In this document: piece after piece, positions 33,759-40,385 of the stretch | Numbering within the stretch: the stretch's first letter is position 1 | Layout of the letters: each line of letters opens with the position of its first letter | From: Caldifarciminota bacterium | GTDB taxonomy: Bacteria > Hydrothermota > Tepidihabitantia > SM23-42 | DNA length: 64,000 bases | Direction of reading: 5' to 3' | Assembly: GCA_020353055.1 (NCBI GenBank) | Contig: CP070686.1 | Span: 970,218 to 1,034,217, forward strand | Notes under the pieces: model-generated | What the model was told of the DNA's origin: nothing | The model's database searches: none | The model's input: the letters and a program-made list of their open reading frames with translations, nothing else | Made by a program: the position numbers and the translations under genes

Positions 33759-34514
33759 TCAGGGACCCCGTACTACATTACCCTTCAGTCCCATCGAATT
33801 CAGTTTCGAAACGTATTCCTTTGCCTTTTCCAGACTCGCAAACTCACCGGACCACACGCGATAGTAAGTCTGTCCTTTAACGAGCGCCTCGACTATCTTG
33901 ATATCAATGCCTTTCTCGCGTAATGATGCGGCGTAATTTTCAGCATTTTCCCGGTTGCGGTAAGAACCGAGTTGTACCGTGTAGTATTCTTTAGCTGATT
34001 CCTTTTTTTGCGTTATATTCGCCGCCCGCTCACTCCACACCGATTTGGGAAACCTGCTTTGCAGTGAGCCAAGTATCGACTCGCCCCGCCCAGTATTTCC
34101 GATGCTGATATAGGAAACCCCCTGCCAGAACATGATCTCATCGTGGTATTCAGTATCGGGATAACGCTTCAAGAGTTCATCGAAATTCGCTATGGCAGTC
34201 GCGAAATTCTTACGTGCGATATTTACCTTGGCGATCTCCAGATAGGCGATATCGGCGTAACGAGATTGGGGGTAATCATTGATTACACTGTAGTAGTACT
34301 GCGCTGCAGAATCAGGATTGACGGACAAACGGCCGAGATAGTAGTAGACTTCACCGATGCGGGGATGATCCACATCCTTCTTCAACTCATAAAATATCTC
34401 TTTGGCGCGGCTGAATTGAAAAGAGTTGAATAAACGAATTGCCTCATCTATGTCCTGTCCGAACAGTAGAAAAGGGATTACAATACAGGCGAGAATGATT
34501 CTATGGCGTGACAT
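33759..34514 (-). CDS. Exported TPR protein with SPOR domain
   Basis: 251 residues. Signal peptide MSRHRIILACIVIPFLLFG. Residues 25-160 hold TPR-like helices (AEIRLF-type pairs, YYYSVINDYPQSRYADIAYL, FDELLKRYPDTEYHDEIM) as in YbgF/CpoB-like proteins. The C-terminal 70 residues are a SPOR domain (YTVQLGSYRNRENAENYA ... YYRVWSGEFASLEKAKEYV), which binds denuded peptidoglycan at division sites. Probably an envelope or division factor. Its start lies 37 bp inside the end of lapB, so translation is coupled. Confidence 0.85.
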   Translation of the reverse strand: MSRHRIILACIVIPFLLFGQDIDEAIRLFNSFQFSRAKEIFYELKKDVDHPRIGEVYYYLGRLSVNPDSAAQYYYSVINDYPQSRYADIAYLEIAKVNIARKNFATAIANFDELLKRYPDTEYHDEIMFWQGVSYISIGNTGRGESILGSLQSRFPKSVWSERAANITQKKESAKEYYTVQLGSYRNRENAENYAASLREKGIDIKIVEALVKGQTYYRVWSGEFASLEKAKEYVSKLNSMGLKGNVVRGP

Positions 34515-35608
34515 TTTTCACAGATGAAAGAAAAATCTGTCCTCGTGTTTCCACAATTATTGCACGCATACTCCCTCGCGTACAGAACCTCTTCCATTTC
34601 ATCCAATGCGGTTATCATTGATTCATCATCGGTCTTCAGTTTTAACAACCTTATCTTTGGCAAGACACTCTGCGGGAATTGCTCTGCCAGCTTCGTGTAC
34701 AAACTCTGCGCAGCTTCGATGTCATTTTTCTTCTCGTAAAGATTCGCCAAAGCAAAAGCTACAGAGAAATTCCTCGGCAACTTCGCCACGATCTTTTCAT
34801 ATAGGGGAATTATATCATTAAACGAACCCAGCTCGAAACTGGTTCTCTCGAAATGCGGCATTACCAGAAATGCGTATTCGGGGTGATCATTGATTATCTT
34901 GAGATAACTTTCGCGCGCCTTCCTGACATCACCCCTGCGTTCAAAGAGATTGCCCATGTAGAAGGTACCGGTTATCGAATCCGGTGCAATCCTTAACGCC
35001 TTTCGTAACAAATTAGAAACTTCCTTTTCCTTCTCCTGATCGCCTTCATTCAATGTATCCATTTTCCCCCGTGCCACCATTGCATAGTAAAATGCCCGCC
35101 GGTAGTCATTCTTTGGGGCAAATTTACCCTCCTCGTAGACAGCTATACAGTCGCCATAACTGCCCATATCTTCATATGTCCGAAGGATAAACCCGTAGGC
35201 ATCATTATCCTTGTTGTCGATCTTCAAGATTTCTTTCAAAAATGATATAGCACGGTTCGGCCGCTTCGCATCGAGCGCGTCCTGGGCAAGTGCATAATAC
35301 AATTTTTTCTCTTCATGTTTCTTCAAAGTTGGTCTTGCGGTAAGCGATTGATGAATCTGCATTGCGCGTACGGGGTCCCCTCTCTTCCGGTGTAGATCTC
35401 CTAACCGAACATAAGCATCGAACAGGTCAGAATCAGCACTGACCGCTTCTTTAAGCCGTTTCATTGCCAGTTCCTCATTATTATCAAGCAATGCGATGAG
35501 GGCCTCCAGATAAGGATGGCGACCAGTCTTTTTTTCGCGTTGCCGATGAAAATAAAGATACAGCGTCATTGCCATCAAAGCCACCACGAGGATTATCAGC
35601 ACGGTCAT
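34478..35608 (-). CDS. lapB: LapB/YciM-type TPR protein with C-terminal zinc ribbon
   Basis: 376 residues. One N-terminal membrane helix (TVLIILVVALMAMTLYLYF), TPR units through residues 30-340, and a rubredoxin-like metal site at the end (CNNCGNTRTDFSFICEKCH). This is the LapB plan. In Escherichia coli LapB regulates lipid A synthesis by guiding LpxC to FtsH. The start ATG overlaps the lapA stop as ATGA with GGAGG just upstream. It lies in the classical lapA-lapB order, which supports the call. Confidence 0.9.
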   Translation of the reverse strand: MTVLIILVVALMAMTLYLYFHRQREKKTGRHPYLEALIALLDNNEELAMKRLKEAVSADSDLFDAYVRLGDLHRKRGDPVRAMQIHQSLTARPTLKKHEEKKLYYALAQDALDAKRPNRAISFLKEILKIDNKDNDAYGFILRTYEDMGSYGDCIAVYEEGKFAPKNDYRRAFYYAMVARGKMDTLNEGDQEKEKEVSNLLRKALRIAPDSITGTFYMGNLFERRGDVRKARESYLKIINDHPEYAFLVMPHFERTSFELGSFNDIIPLYEKIVAKLPRNFSVAFALANLYEKKNDIEAAQSLYTKLAEQFPQSVLPKIRLLKLKTDDESMITALDEMEEVLYAREYACNNCGNTRTDFSFICEKCHAIESFSPVL

Positions 35609-35901
35609 TTTTCCTCCTCGAGAGGCAGATTGCGCAACGCATCAAGCTCTTTTTTCAAATTCTTGTTCTCCCGGTTCATCCGATAGAGACCGGTACGGAG
35701 CACGATCTCATCGGCCAGCGCGAACACGAGCACGAAGACCATGCCGGCGACGAATGCGTAAAAACACACCATGGCCAGAGAAATCTCAGAAATCCTCTGA
35801 CCAAATATGTCCAAATCAACTCTTGTTTGGGAATTTAGAACCATGAAGCCGATCATGAAACCAATTACGAGTATCACAAAGACTAGTCCCAAAAATCTCA
35901 T
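35605..35901 (-). CDS. lapA: LapA-domain membrane protein
   Basis: 98 residues from ATG 35901; the TTG one codon upstream is less likely. Two membrane helices (about 3-23 and 42-65) and a charged, coiled-coil-like tail (YRMNRENKNLKKELDAL) match LapA (DUF1049). In E. coli it partners LapB in controlling lipopolysaccharide synthesis. First gene of the operon with lapB, the SPOR protein and mutS. Confidence 0.88.
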   Translation of the reverse strand: MRFLGLVFVILVIGFMIGFMVLNSQTRVDLDIFGQRISEISLAMVCFYAFVAGMVFVLVFALADEIVLRTGLYRMNRENKNLKKELDALRNLPLEEEK

Positions 35902-35916
35902 CAAACCTCCTGTTCA

Positions 35917-35944
35917 ATAATATTCATATATATATATTTGTCAA
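35917..35944 (-). promoter_or_regulatory. Promoter of the lapAB-SPOR-mutS operon
   Basis: TTGACA (35944-35939), 16-bp AT-rich spacer, TATTAT (35922-35917). The predicted start, 35910, is the first G of GGAGG, giving a 9-nt leader before ATG 35901. Confidence 0.85.
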
Positions 35945-36201
35945 CACGGTTATGCCATGCAAAGCAGGGGCTTCACCCTGCAAACTCGAGGCACGAATAT
36001 CAAATTCCTAAACAGTATCAATGCCGTACAGACTTCTCCTGGATGGCTACCAGCCAGCCTATGCCATTCGTATGACCATTCGCAATCAACACAACCCCCG
36101 AAATTGCGGTAATTACGGAAACTGTGTTTATCCACGGGTTATTGTTCGAGTGAGCGTAGCGAAGCGATAACCATTCCGGGGGTGCCTACCGGACTCGGCG
36201 C
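35945..36201. other. Intergenic stretch upstream of ddl
   Basis: About 260 bp between divergent promoters with no convincing gene. A 49-codon frame (ATG 36021 to TAA near 36170, plus strand) has no promoter or ribosome site and I do not call it. The right end carries a REP-like palindrome (36137-36172). Confidence 0.5.
36137..36172. repeat. REP-like imperfect palindrome, copy 1
   Basis: Imperfect inverted repeat of about 10 bp (arms near 36137-36146 and 36163-36172, two wobble pairs) with the inner motif GAGCGTAGCGAAGC. A related palindrome in the opposite sense is at 43552-43588. Such GTAGC-GAAGC palindromes recur between genes in many bacterial genomes. Confidence 0.5.
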
Positions 36202-36229
36202 TTGACCTTTAGACCATTGTGAGTATCAT
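36202..36229 (+). promoter_or_regulatory. Leaderless promoter of ddl
   Basis: TTGACC (36202-36207), 16-bp spacer, TATCAT (36224-36229), 5 nt to ATG 36235. Confidence 0.75.
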
Positions 36230-36234
36230 CTGGT

Positions 36235-37158
36235 ATGGATAAAGAACGCAGACTACTGCAGAAAAAGGTAATCGGCGTCTTGTACGGCGGATGGTCATCA
36301 GAGCGCGAAATATCGTTGGGTTCTGGCACCTGCGTAATCAAAGCCCTCAAGCGACAGGGCTTCAAGGTGAAGGCAATAGATGTGCAGCGGGATCTCACAA
36401 GAAAACTGAAAGGCATCGATATTGCCTTCAACGCATTACATGGACATCCTGGAGAGGACGGCACGATACAGGGTGTCCTCGATTTTCTAGGTATTCCCTA
36501 TACTGGGTCAGGAGTGATCGGGTCGGCGATCGGCATGGATAAGATCATCTCGAAACGTCTCTTCGAGGCAGTCGATATACCAACACCTCCGTACTACTAT
36601 GATGAACAATTCAACATTGATGAAGCCATCGCCAAACTCGACTTTCCGGTCGTAGTCAAGCCCAGAGCCGAGGGTTCTAGTGTCGGTGTTACGATCGTAG
36701 ATTCGAAGAAAGAATTGGAGCGCGCCGCCAGAAAAGCACGCCGGTACGGAACCTACTTTTTCGAGAAGTATATCCCCGGAATGATGGCGACGTGCGGGAT
36801 ACTCAGCGATGTGCCACTGCCGATTCTCGAGATCGCACCCCGGACGAGGAAATTCTACGACTACAAATCAAAGTATACCAAGGGCATGACCGAATATATT
36901 ATCCCGGCGCGCATCCCGGAGAAAAATTACAAGGAAACTCAAAAATACGCACTCGCCGCACACCGCGCAATCGGCGCCCATGGCTTTTCTCGCGTGGATT
37001 TCGTCCTCGGCAAGAACCACCAACCATACGTTCTGGAGGTAAATACTATTCCCGGACTTCTATCCGAATCAAACTTACCGCTTGAGGCAAGGGCGATGGG
37101 ACTCGGTTATGACGAATTGATATACGAAATCCTGAAGACATCTTTGAAAAGGCTCTGA
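36235..37158 (+). CDS. ddl: D-alanine--D-alanine ligase
   Basis: 307 residues. ATP-grasp enzyme making the D-Ala-D-Ala dipeptide of peptidoglycan. Visible are VLYGGWSSEREISL at the N-terminus, ALHGHPGEDGTIQGVLDFL, the GSGVIGSAIGMDK loop, VVKPRAEGSSVGVT, the ATP/Mg segment FSRVDFVLG and LEVNTIPGL at the end. Leaderless ATG. It leads a group with the nucleotidyltransferase-like, SPFH and cyclase-like genes, spaced 2-30 bp apart. Confidence 0.96.
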   Translation: MDKERRLLQKKVIGVLYGGWSSEREISLGSGTCVIKALKRQGFKVKAIDVQRDLTRKLKGIDIAFNALHGHPGEDGTIQGVLDFLGIPYTGSGVIGSAIGMDKIISKRLFEAVDIPTPPYYYDEQFNIDEAIAKLDFPVVVKPRAEGSSVGVTIVDSKKELERAARKARRYGTYFFEKYIPGMMATCGILSDVPLPILEIAPRTRKFYDYKSKYTKGMTEYIIPARIPEKNYKETQKYALAAHRAIGAHGFSRVDFVLGKNHQPYVLEVNTIPGLLSESNLPLEARAMGLGYDELIYEILKTSLKRL

Positions 37159-37188
37159 CCACATAGTTTCTATTACCGTATTCATCTA

Positions 37189-38013
37189 TTGAACAAATCA
37201 AAAAGCGGAAAAAATCGCCGAGAATTCGTCGGCTTGAAAAAACACACTCACGTCCAGCGCACGCATATATTAAAAGAATTCGTAATACCGACACTGCACC
37301 GAGAACTTGGTGATAATCTGGTTGCGGTAGCCGCAGACGGGTCGTATGCGCGGTGCGAGGATACCGACTATTCGGATCTCGAACTGATGATTTTCGTCAA
37401 GAGCAAAGGAAAGATGCCGAACGGATTTTCGAAAGTGTATGATGGCATGCTCATCGAAGGTCTGTTCGTCACCGAAGAGGATTACCACCGCATGATACAC
37501 GAACCAAATGAATGGTGGTATATTGCCGGATCTGACGAACTCATGCCAATAATGAATAAGGCATTCGTGCGGAAGGTGGAGCGCTACCGCTTGAAGAAAA
37601 AGGCACTGAAGTGCAACACCATAGCACGCGAATTAATCTACGAAGCACAGGAGGCCTTCGGAAAACTTTTCACCGCGATCGACTGCCGCAACCGTGAAAA
37701 CCTGTTCGTGATATTGTCCGAAGTGGTCCTGACTACCCTGAAGCTCCTCGCGTATGTCAACCAGAAACCCTATACATCTTCCAAGAAATTCATCACCGAG
37801 GCCAGAAAATTCAGAAAAAAACCTGACGGGTTTGACGAATTTATTGGACTGGTGACCGAGGCCGGCTATCTCGATTGGCGGCTTCTGGAAAAATGTGCAG
37901 TAAAACTATTTAAGGGCATTGAGAATTACTTCAAATTGAAGTATGATGATAAGATATATGATGATGATCTGTCATCCATATATCGTAAGGACAAAAGCAA
38001 AAAAAGGAGGTAA
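37189..38013 (+). CDS. ANT(4')-like nucleotidyltransferase
   Basis: 274 residues from TTG 37189; the start is uncertain because there is no clear ribosome site. The polymerase-beta-type nucleotidyltransferase signature is intact (DGSYARCEDTDYSDLELM: GS, then D-x-D spacing with the acidic pair). The C-terminal helical half (YTSSKKFITEARKF, LLEKCAVKLFKGIENYF) resembles the C-terminal domain of kanamycin nucleotidyltransferase. In the known family this transfers AMP to the 4'-hydroxyl of aminoglycosides. The setting beside ddl and an SPFH gene suggests a housekeeping substrate, so antibiotic modification should not be assumed. The Lys-rich tail ends 2 bp before the next start. Confidence 0.75.
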   Translation: MNKSKSGKNRREFVGLKKHTHVQRTHILKEFVIPTLHRELGDNLVAVAADGSYARCEDTDYSDLELMIFVKSKGKMPNGFSKVYDGMLIEGLFVTEEDYHRMIHEPNEWWYIAGSDELMPIMNKAFVRKVERYRLKKKALKCNTIARELIYEAQEAFGKLFTAIDCRNRENLFVILSEVVLTTLKLLAYVNQKPYTSSKKFITEARKFRKKPDGFDEFIGLVTEAGYLDWRLLEKCAVKLFKGIENYFKLKYDDKIYDDDLSSIYRKDKSKKRR

Positions 38014-38015
38014 TC

Positions 38016-38957
38016 ATGTTTTTGTTAGGTATACTCATCATAATCGGTATGTTTGTCTTCAGGAATATGTACAAGGTAAGACCAGATGATCTGAAGATCC
38101 AGGATAAGCTCAAAACCAGAATGTACGTAACATTCGGTGCGTCGGCGCTTGCCGCTATCCTCATCATCGCATCAGTACTACGAATCGTGCCACCAGGATC
38201 AGTTGGGATCCAGGTTCTGTTCGGACGGGTGTTGACCAAAGCTACCCTCTCGGAAGGATTGAACATCGTGAACCCATTTGTCGATCTTGAAATCATGACC
38301 GTCAGGACACAGGCATATACCATGTCCATTGCTGCCGAGGAAGGACAGCGCTACGGAGATGACGCCATATCATCGTTGACAAAGGACGGACTCGAAGTAC
38401 AGATGGACCTGACCGTCTGGTACCATTTGCTCACATCCGAGGCGGCAAACGTGTTTCAGAAGATCGGCAGTGACTATGTCGATAAAATCGTCCGTCCTGC
38501 TGCACGGACCGCGATAAGAAACACCGCAGTGAGGTACATGGCGGTCGAGATTTACTCTGACAAAAGAGAAGAAGTGCAGAATCAAATATCAATCACCCTG
38601 GAAAAGGACTTCACTGAAAGGGGCATTGTCCTGGAAAAGGTTCTGCTCAGAAATATCAGTTTACCGCCGAAAGTGAAGAACGCCATCGAGGTCAAACTCG
38701 AGGCCGAACAGGAAGCACAGAAAATGCAGTTCGTTCTTCAGAAGGAGCAGAAAGAAGCAGAACGTAAGAAAATCGAAGCAAGCGGTATCGCCGAGGCTCA
38801 AGATATTATAGCGAAATCACTCGTCGGCGAGCGGGGGCGGGCATATCTTTCCTGGAAATATCTGGAGAACCTCAAGAATCTCTATGAATCGCCGAACAAT
38901 ACGATATTGATCGCGCCGTACGACAAGAGTTTCGTACCGCTGCTGCAGGTTAAGTAA
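38016..38957 (+). CDS. SPFH/prohibitin-type membrane protein
   Basis: 313 residues. Two hydrophobic N-terminal segments (about 1-16 and 36-56) are followed by the SPFH domain (VPPGSVGIQVLFGRV ... GLEVQMDLTVWYHL) and a long coiled coil (about 225-275, VKLEAEQEAQKMQFVLQKEQ). This plan is prohibitin-like and predicts large membrane-attached ring or cage assemblies that mark microdomains or control proteases. AAAAGGAGG ribosome site upstream. It is followed after 4 bp by a cyclase-like protein, an unusual partner. Confidence 0.9.
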   Translation: MFLLGILIIIGMFVFRNMYKVRPDDLKIQDKLKTRMYVTFGASALAAILIIASVLRIVPPGSVGIQVLFGRVLTKATLSEGLNIVNPFVDLEIMTVRTQAYTMSIAAEEGQRYGDDAISSLTKDGLEVQMDLTVWYHLLTSEAANVFQKIGSDYVDKIVRPAARTAIRNTAVRYMAVEIYSDKREEVQNQISITLEKDFTERGIVLEKVLLRNISLPPKVKNAIEVKLEAEQEAQKMQFVLQKEQKEAERKKIEASGIAEAQDIIAKSLVGERGRAYLSWKYLENLKNLYESPNNTILIAPYDKSFVPLLQVK

Positions 38958-38961
38958 TTGC

Positions 38962-39546
38962 GTGGATGCTCCAGGTAAACAGGTAAACGCGACTTTGCTG
39001 TTCGCGAGGATCCGCGACTTCGCACGCATCGTCAATATCCTTACGCTCAATGAAACGCACGAGTTCGTTACCGACTGCGCCGAAACCATAATGACTGCCG
39101 CAGTGAAATATGGTGGTTCTCTTGCCAACGTAACGGGTGATGAAATACGCCTTGTGTTTGCCGATCCGAATGCCGAAGATGATAACCCCAAACACGCCGT
39201 GATCTGCGCCCTCAACATACAAAACAAAATTGATGATATCAGCGTGAAGTGGCGCCACGCTCTCGATTTCTTGATTGAAATAGACATTGGCATAAGCACG
39301 GGGACGATTCTTGTCGGTAATGTCGCGCGTGCCGCAAGAAAAATGTACACGCTCATCGGTAAACACGTGACCCTCGCGACGCAATTAGCCGAACTCTGCC
39401 GGAGCTACAACGTCAGCATATTGCTTGACGGCTCCACCTACGAAAAGGCAAAGGATTATTTCACGTTTCGTAAATCCGGCGACCGTCTGTTACTTGGTTT
39501 TACCGAACGGATCGATGTGTACACGCCATTGGTGAGCGCAGAGTAA
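38962..39546 (+). CDS. Class III nucleotide cyclase-like domain, probably degenerate
   Basis: 194 residues from GTG 38962, a single adenylate/guanylate cyclase-like domain with no sensor. It keeps the fold motifs (LLFARIRDFARI, GGSLANVTGDEIRLVF, GISTGTILVGNVA, YTLIGKHVTLATQLAELC). In the first motif the usual metal-binding Asp of FADIRGF is Arg (FARIRDF), while the second Asp (TGDE) is kept. With one of two metal ligands lost, cyclase activity is doubtful; it may be a nucleotide-binding or protein-contact module. Co-directional with and 4 bp from the SPFH gene. Confidence 0.8.
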   Translation: MDAPGKQVNATLLFARIRDFARIVNILTLNETHEFVTDCAETIMTAAVKYGGSLANVTGDEIRLVFADPNAEDDNPKHAVICALNIQNKIDDISVKWRHALDFLIEIDIGISTGTILVGNVARAARKMYTLIGKHVTLATQLAELCRSYNVSILLDGSTYEKAKDYFTFRKSGDRLLLGFTERIDVYTPLVSAE

Positions 39547-39586
39547 CCACGATGGCGCCGCGGTCATGACGTCGAAACGACGCGCC

Positions 39587-39982
39587 TCATGAATCGGGTA
39601 ATTCACCGGCGACGTCTCGGAAGAAGATGCGATCGGCGTCAAACATCTTGGGCAAATTCTGCATCTGGTCATAGGTCAACCAGCAGTACTCCTTGACCTC
39701 ATCCGGATTTACGGCGATGTCATCCCGAATGATTTTTGCGTGCCACCAGTGAAGGAGGTATTCTCTATCATTGGTTGGACATTCCCAAACCTTTCTCAAG
39801 GGTTCGACAATAATGCCCATTTCCTCATTGGCTTCGCGTATGACGGCCTGGGCATGCGTCTCGCCATCCTCGACCGCGCCGGTTATCGGACACCAGAAAT
39901 CCTCGGCCACGCCGTGTTTTGCCCGCTTGATAAGAAGATACTCATCACCCCTCTTTAGTACGACCGCCACCGCATCCTTCAT
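39587..39982 (-). CDS. Nudix hydrolase
   Basis: 131 residues. The Nudix box is intact: G, five residues, E, seven residues, then REANEEMGI. It has the MutT-like start VAVVLKRGDEYLLIKRAK. Expected to hydrolyse a nucleoside diphosphate linked to another group in the cytosol; the substrate is not readable from sequence (dihydroneopterin triphosphate, dATP and others are possible). Leaderless message with its promoter next to a MITE-like element. Monocistronic. Confidence 0.9.
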   Translation of the reverse strand: MKDAVAVVLKRGDEYLLIKRAKHGVAEDFWCPITGAVEDGETHAQAVIREANEEMGIIVEPLRKVWECPTNDREYLLHWWHAKIIRDDIAVNPDEVKEYCWLTYDQMQNLPKMFDADRIFFRDVAGELPDS

Positions 39983-39987
39983 GAAGC

Positions 39988-40015
39988 ATTATAGATAATG
40001 CACGCCAATCGTCAA
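39988..40015 (-). promoter_or_regulatory. Leaderless promoter of the Nudix gene
   Basis: TTGACG (40015-40010), 16-bp spacer, TATAAT (39993-39988), 5 nt to ATG 39982. Confidence 0.87.
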
Positions 40016-40019
40016 CCAC

Positions 40020-40126
40020 GGGGACAGACACACACTTTTGCAGATGTAACATCACTGTAATCTATCTTTTATCACCATAATCGACCTGCACAGCAGAAAA
40101 AGTGTAAAAAGTGTATGCCTGTCCCC
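40020..40126. mobile_element. MITE/REP-like element of 107 bp with terminal inverted repeats
   Basis: Terminal inverted repeats of about 20 bp with two mismatches, GGGGACAG at the left end (40020-40027) and CTGTCCCC at the right (40119-40126), followed inward by a shared CACTTTT-type stretch. No coding capacity. Termini of this GGGGACAG...CTGTCCCC type are, from memory, found around REP-associated Y1 transposase (IS200-like) genes, so this may be a non-autonomous relic. No transposase is in the window. Confidence 0.6.
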
Positions 40127-40341
40127 AATCGTTCAATGCATCCTGGCACAAATTTGACACAAGGTAAGGATAACCACTTCTATCTGCCGTAATAACATAT
40201 GATATATGTTACGCGCTACGGACTCCCCGTCCGTGAACCAACATTTTCTCAACTTTAATAAATCATCACGAATGCTTGTTTTATTATGCTATAATGATAA
40301 ATAACAACTTATTGCATCTTCTTAGATCGGGAGTCTCGATG
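40127..40341. other. AT-rich non-coding stretch before the HEAT-like gene
   Basis: About 215 bp with no reading frame of note. It holds a short palindrome (near 40196-40212, AACATAT...ATATGTT) and an isolated TATAAT near 40290 without a matching -35 box at 16-17 bp. Confidence 0.5.
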
Positions 40342-40369
40342 TTGACATAGCAGACCTATATATTATAAT
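40342..40369 (+). promoter_or_regulatory. Promoter of the AT-rich HEAT-like gene
   Basis: TTGACA (40342-40347), 16-bp spacer, TATAAT (40364-40369). Predicted start 40376 begins with AGGAAG, a 10-nt leader before ATG 40386. The in-frame ATG 40368 overlaps the -10 box and cannot be used from this promoter. Confidence 0.87.
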
Positions 40370-40385
40370 GCTAGCAGGAAGAACT

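Noticed and set aside
36021-36170. Possible 49-codon gene upstream of ddl
   Set aside because: No promoter at the required spacing, no ribosome site, and it runs into a REP-like palindrome.
37189-38013. Aminoglycoside resistance gene
   Set aside because: Only family-level similarity; the chromosomal cell-wall neighbourhood gives no sign of a resistance cassette.
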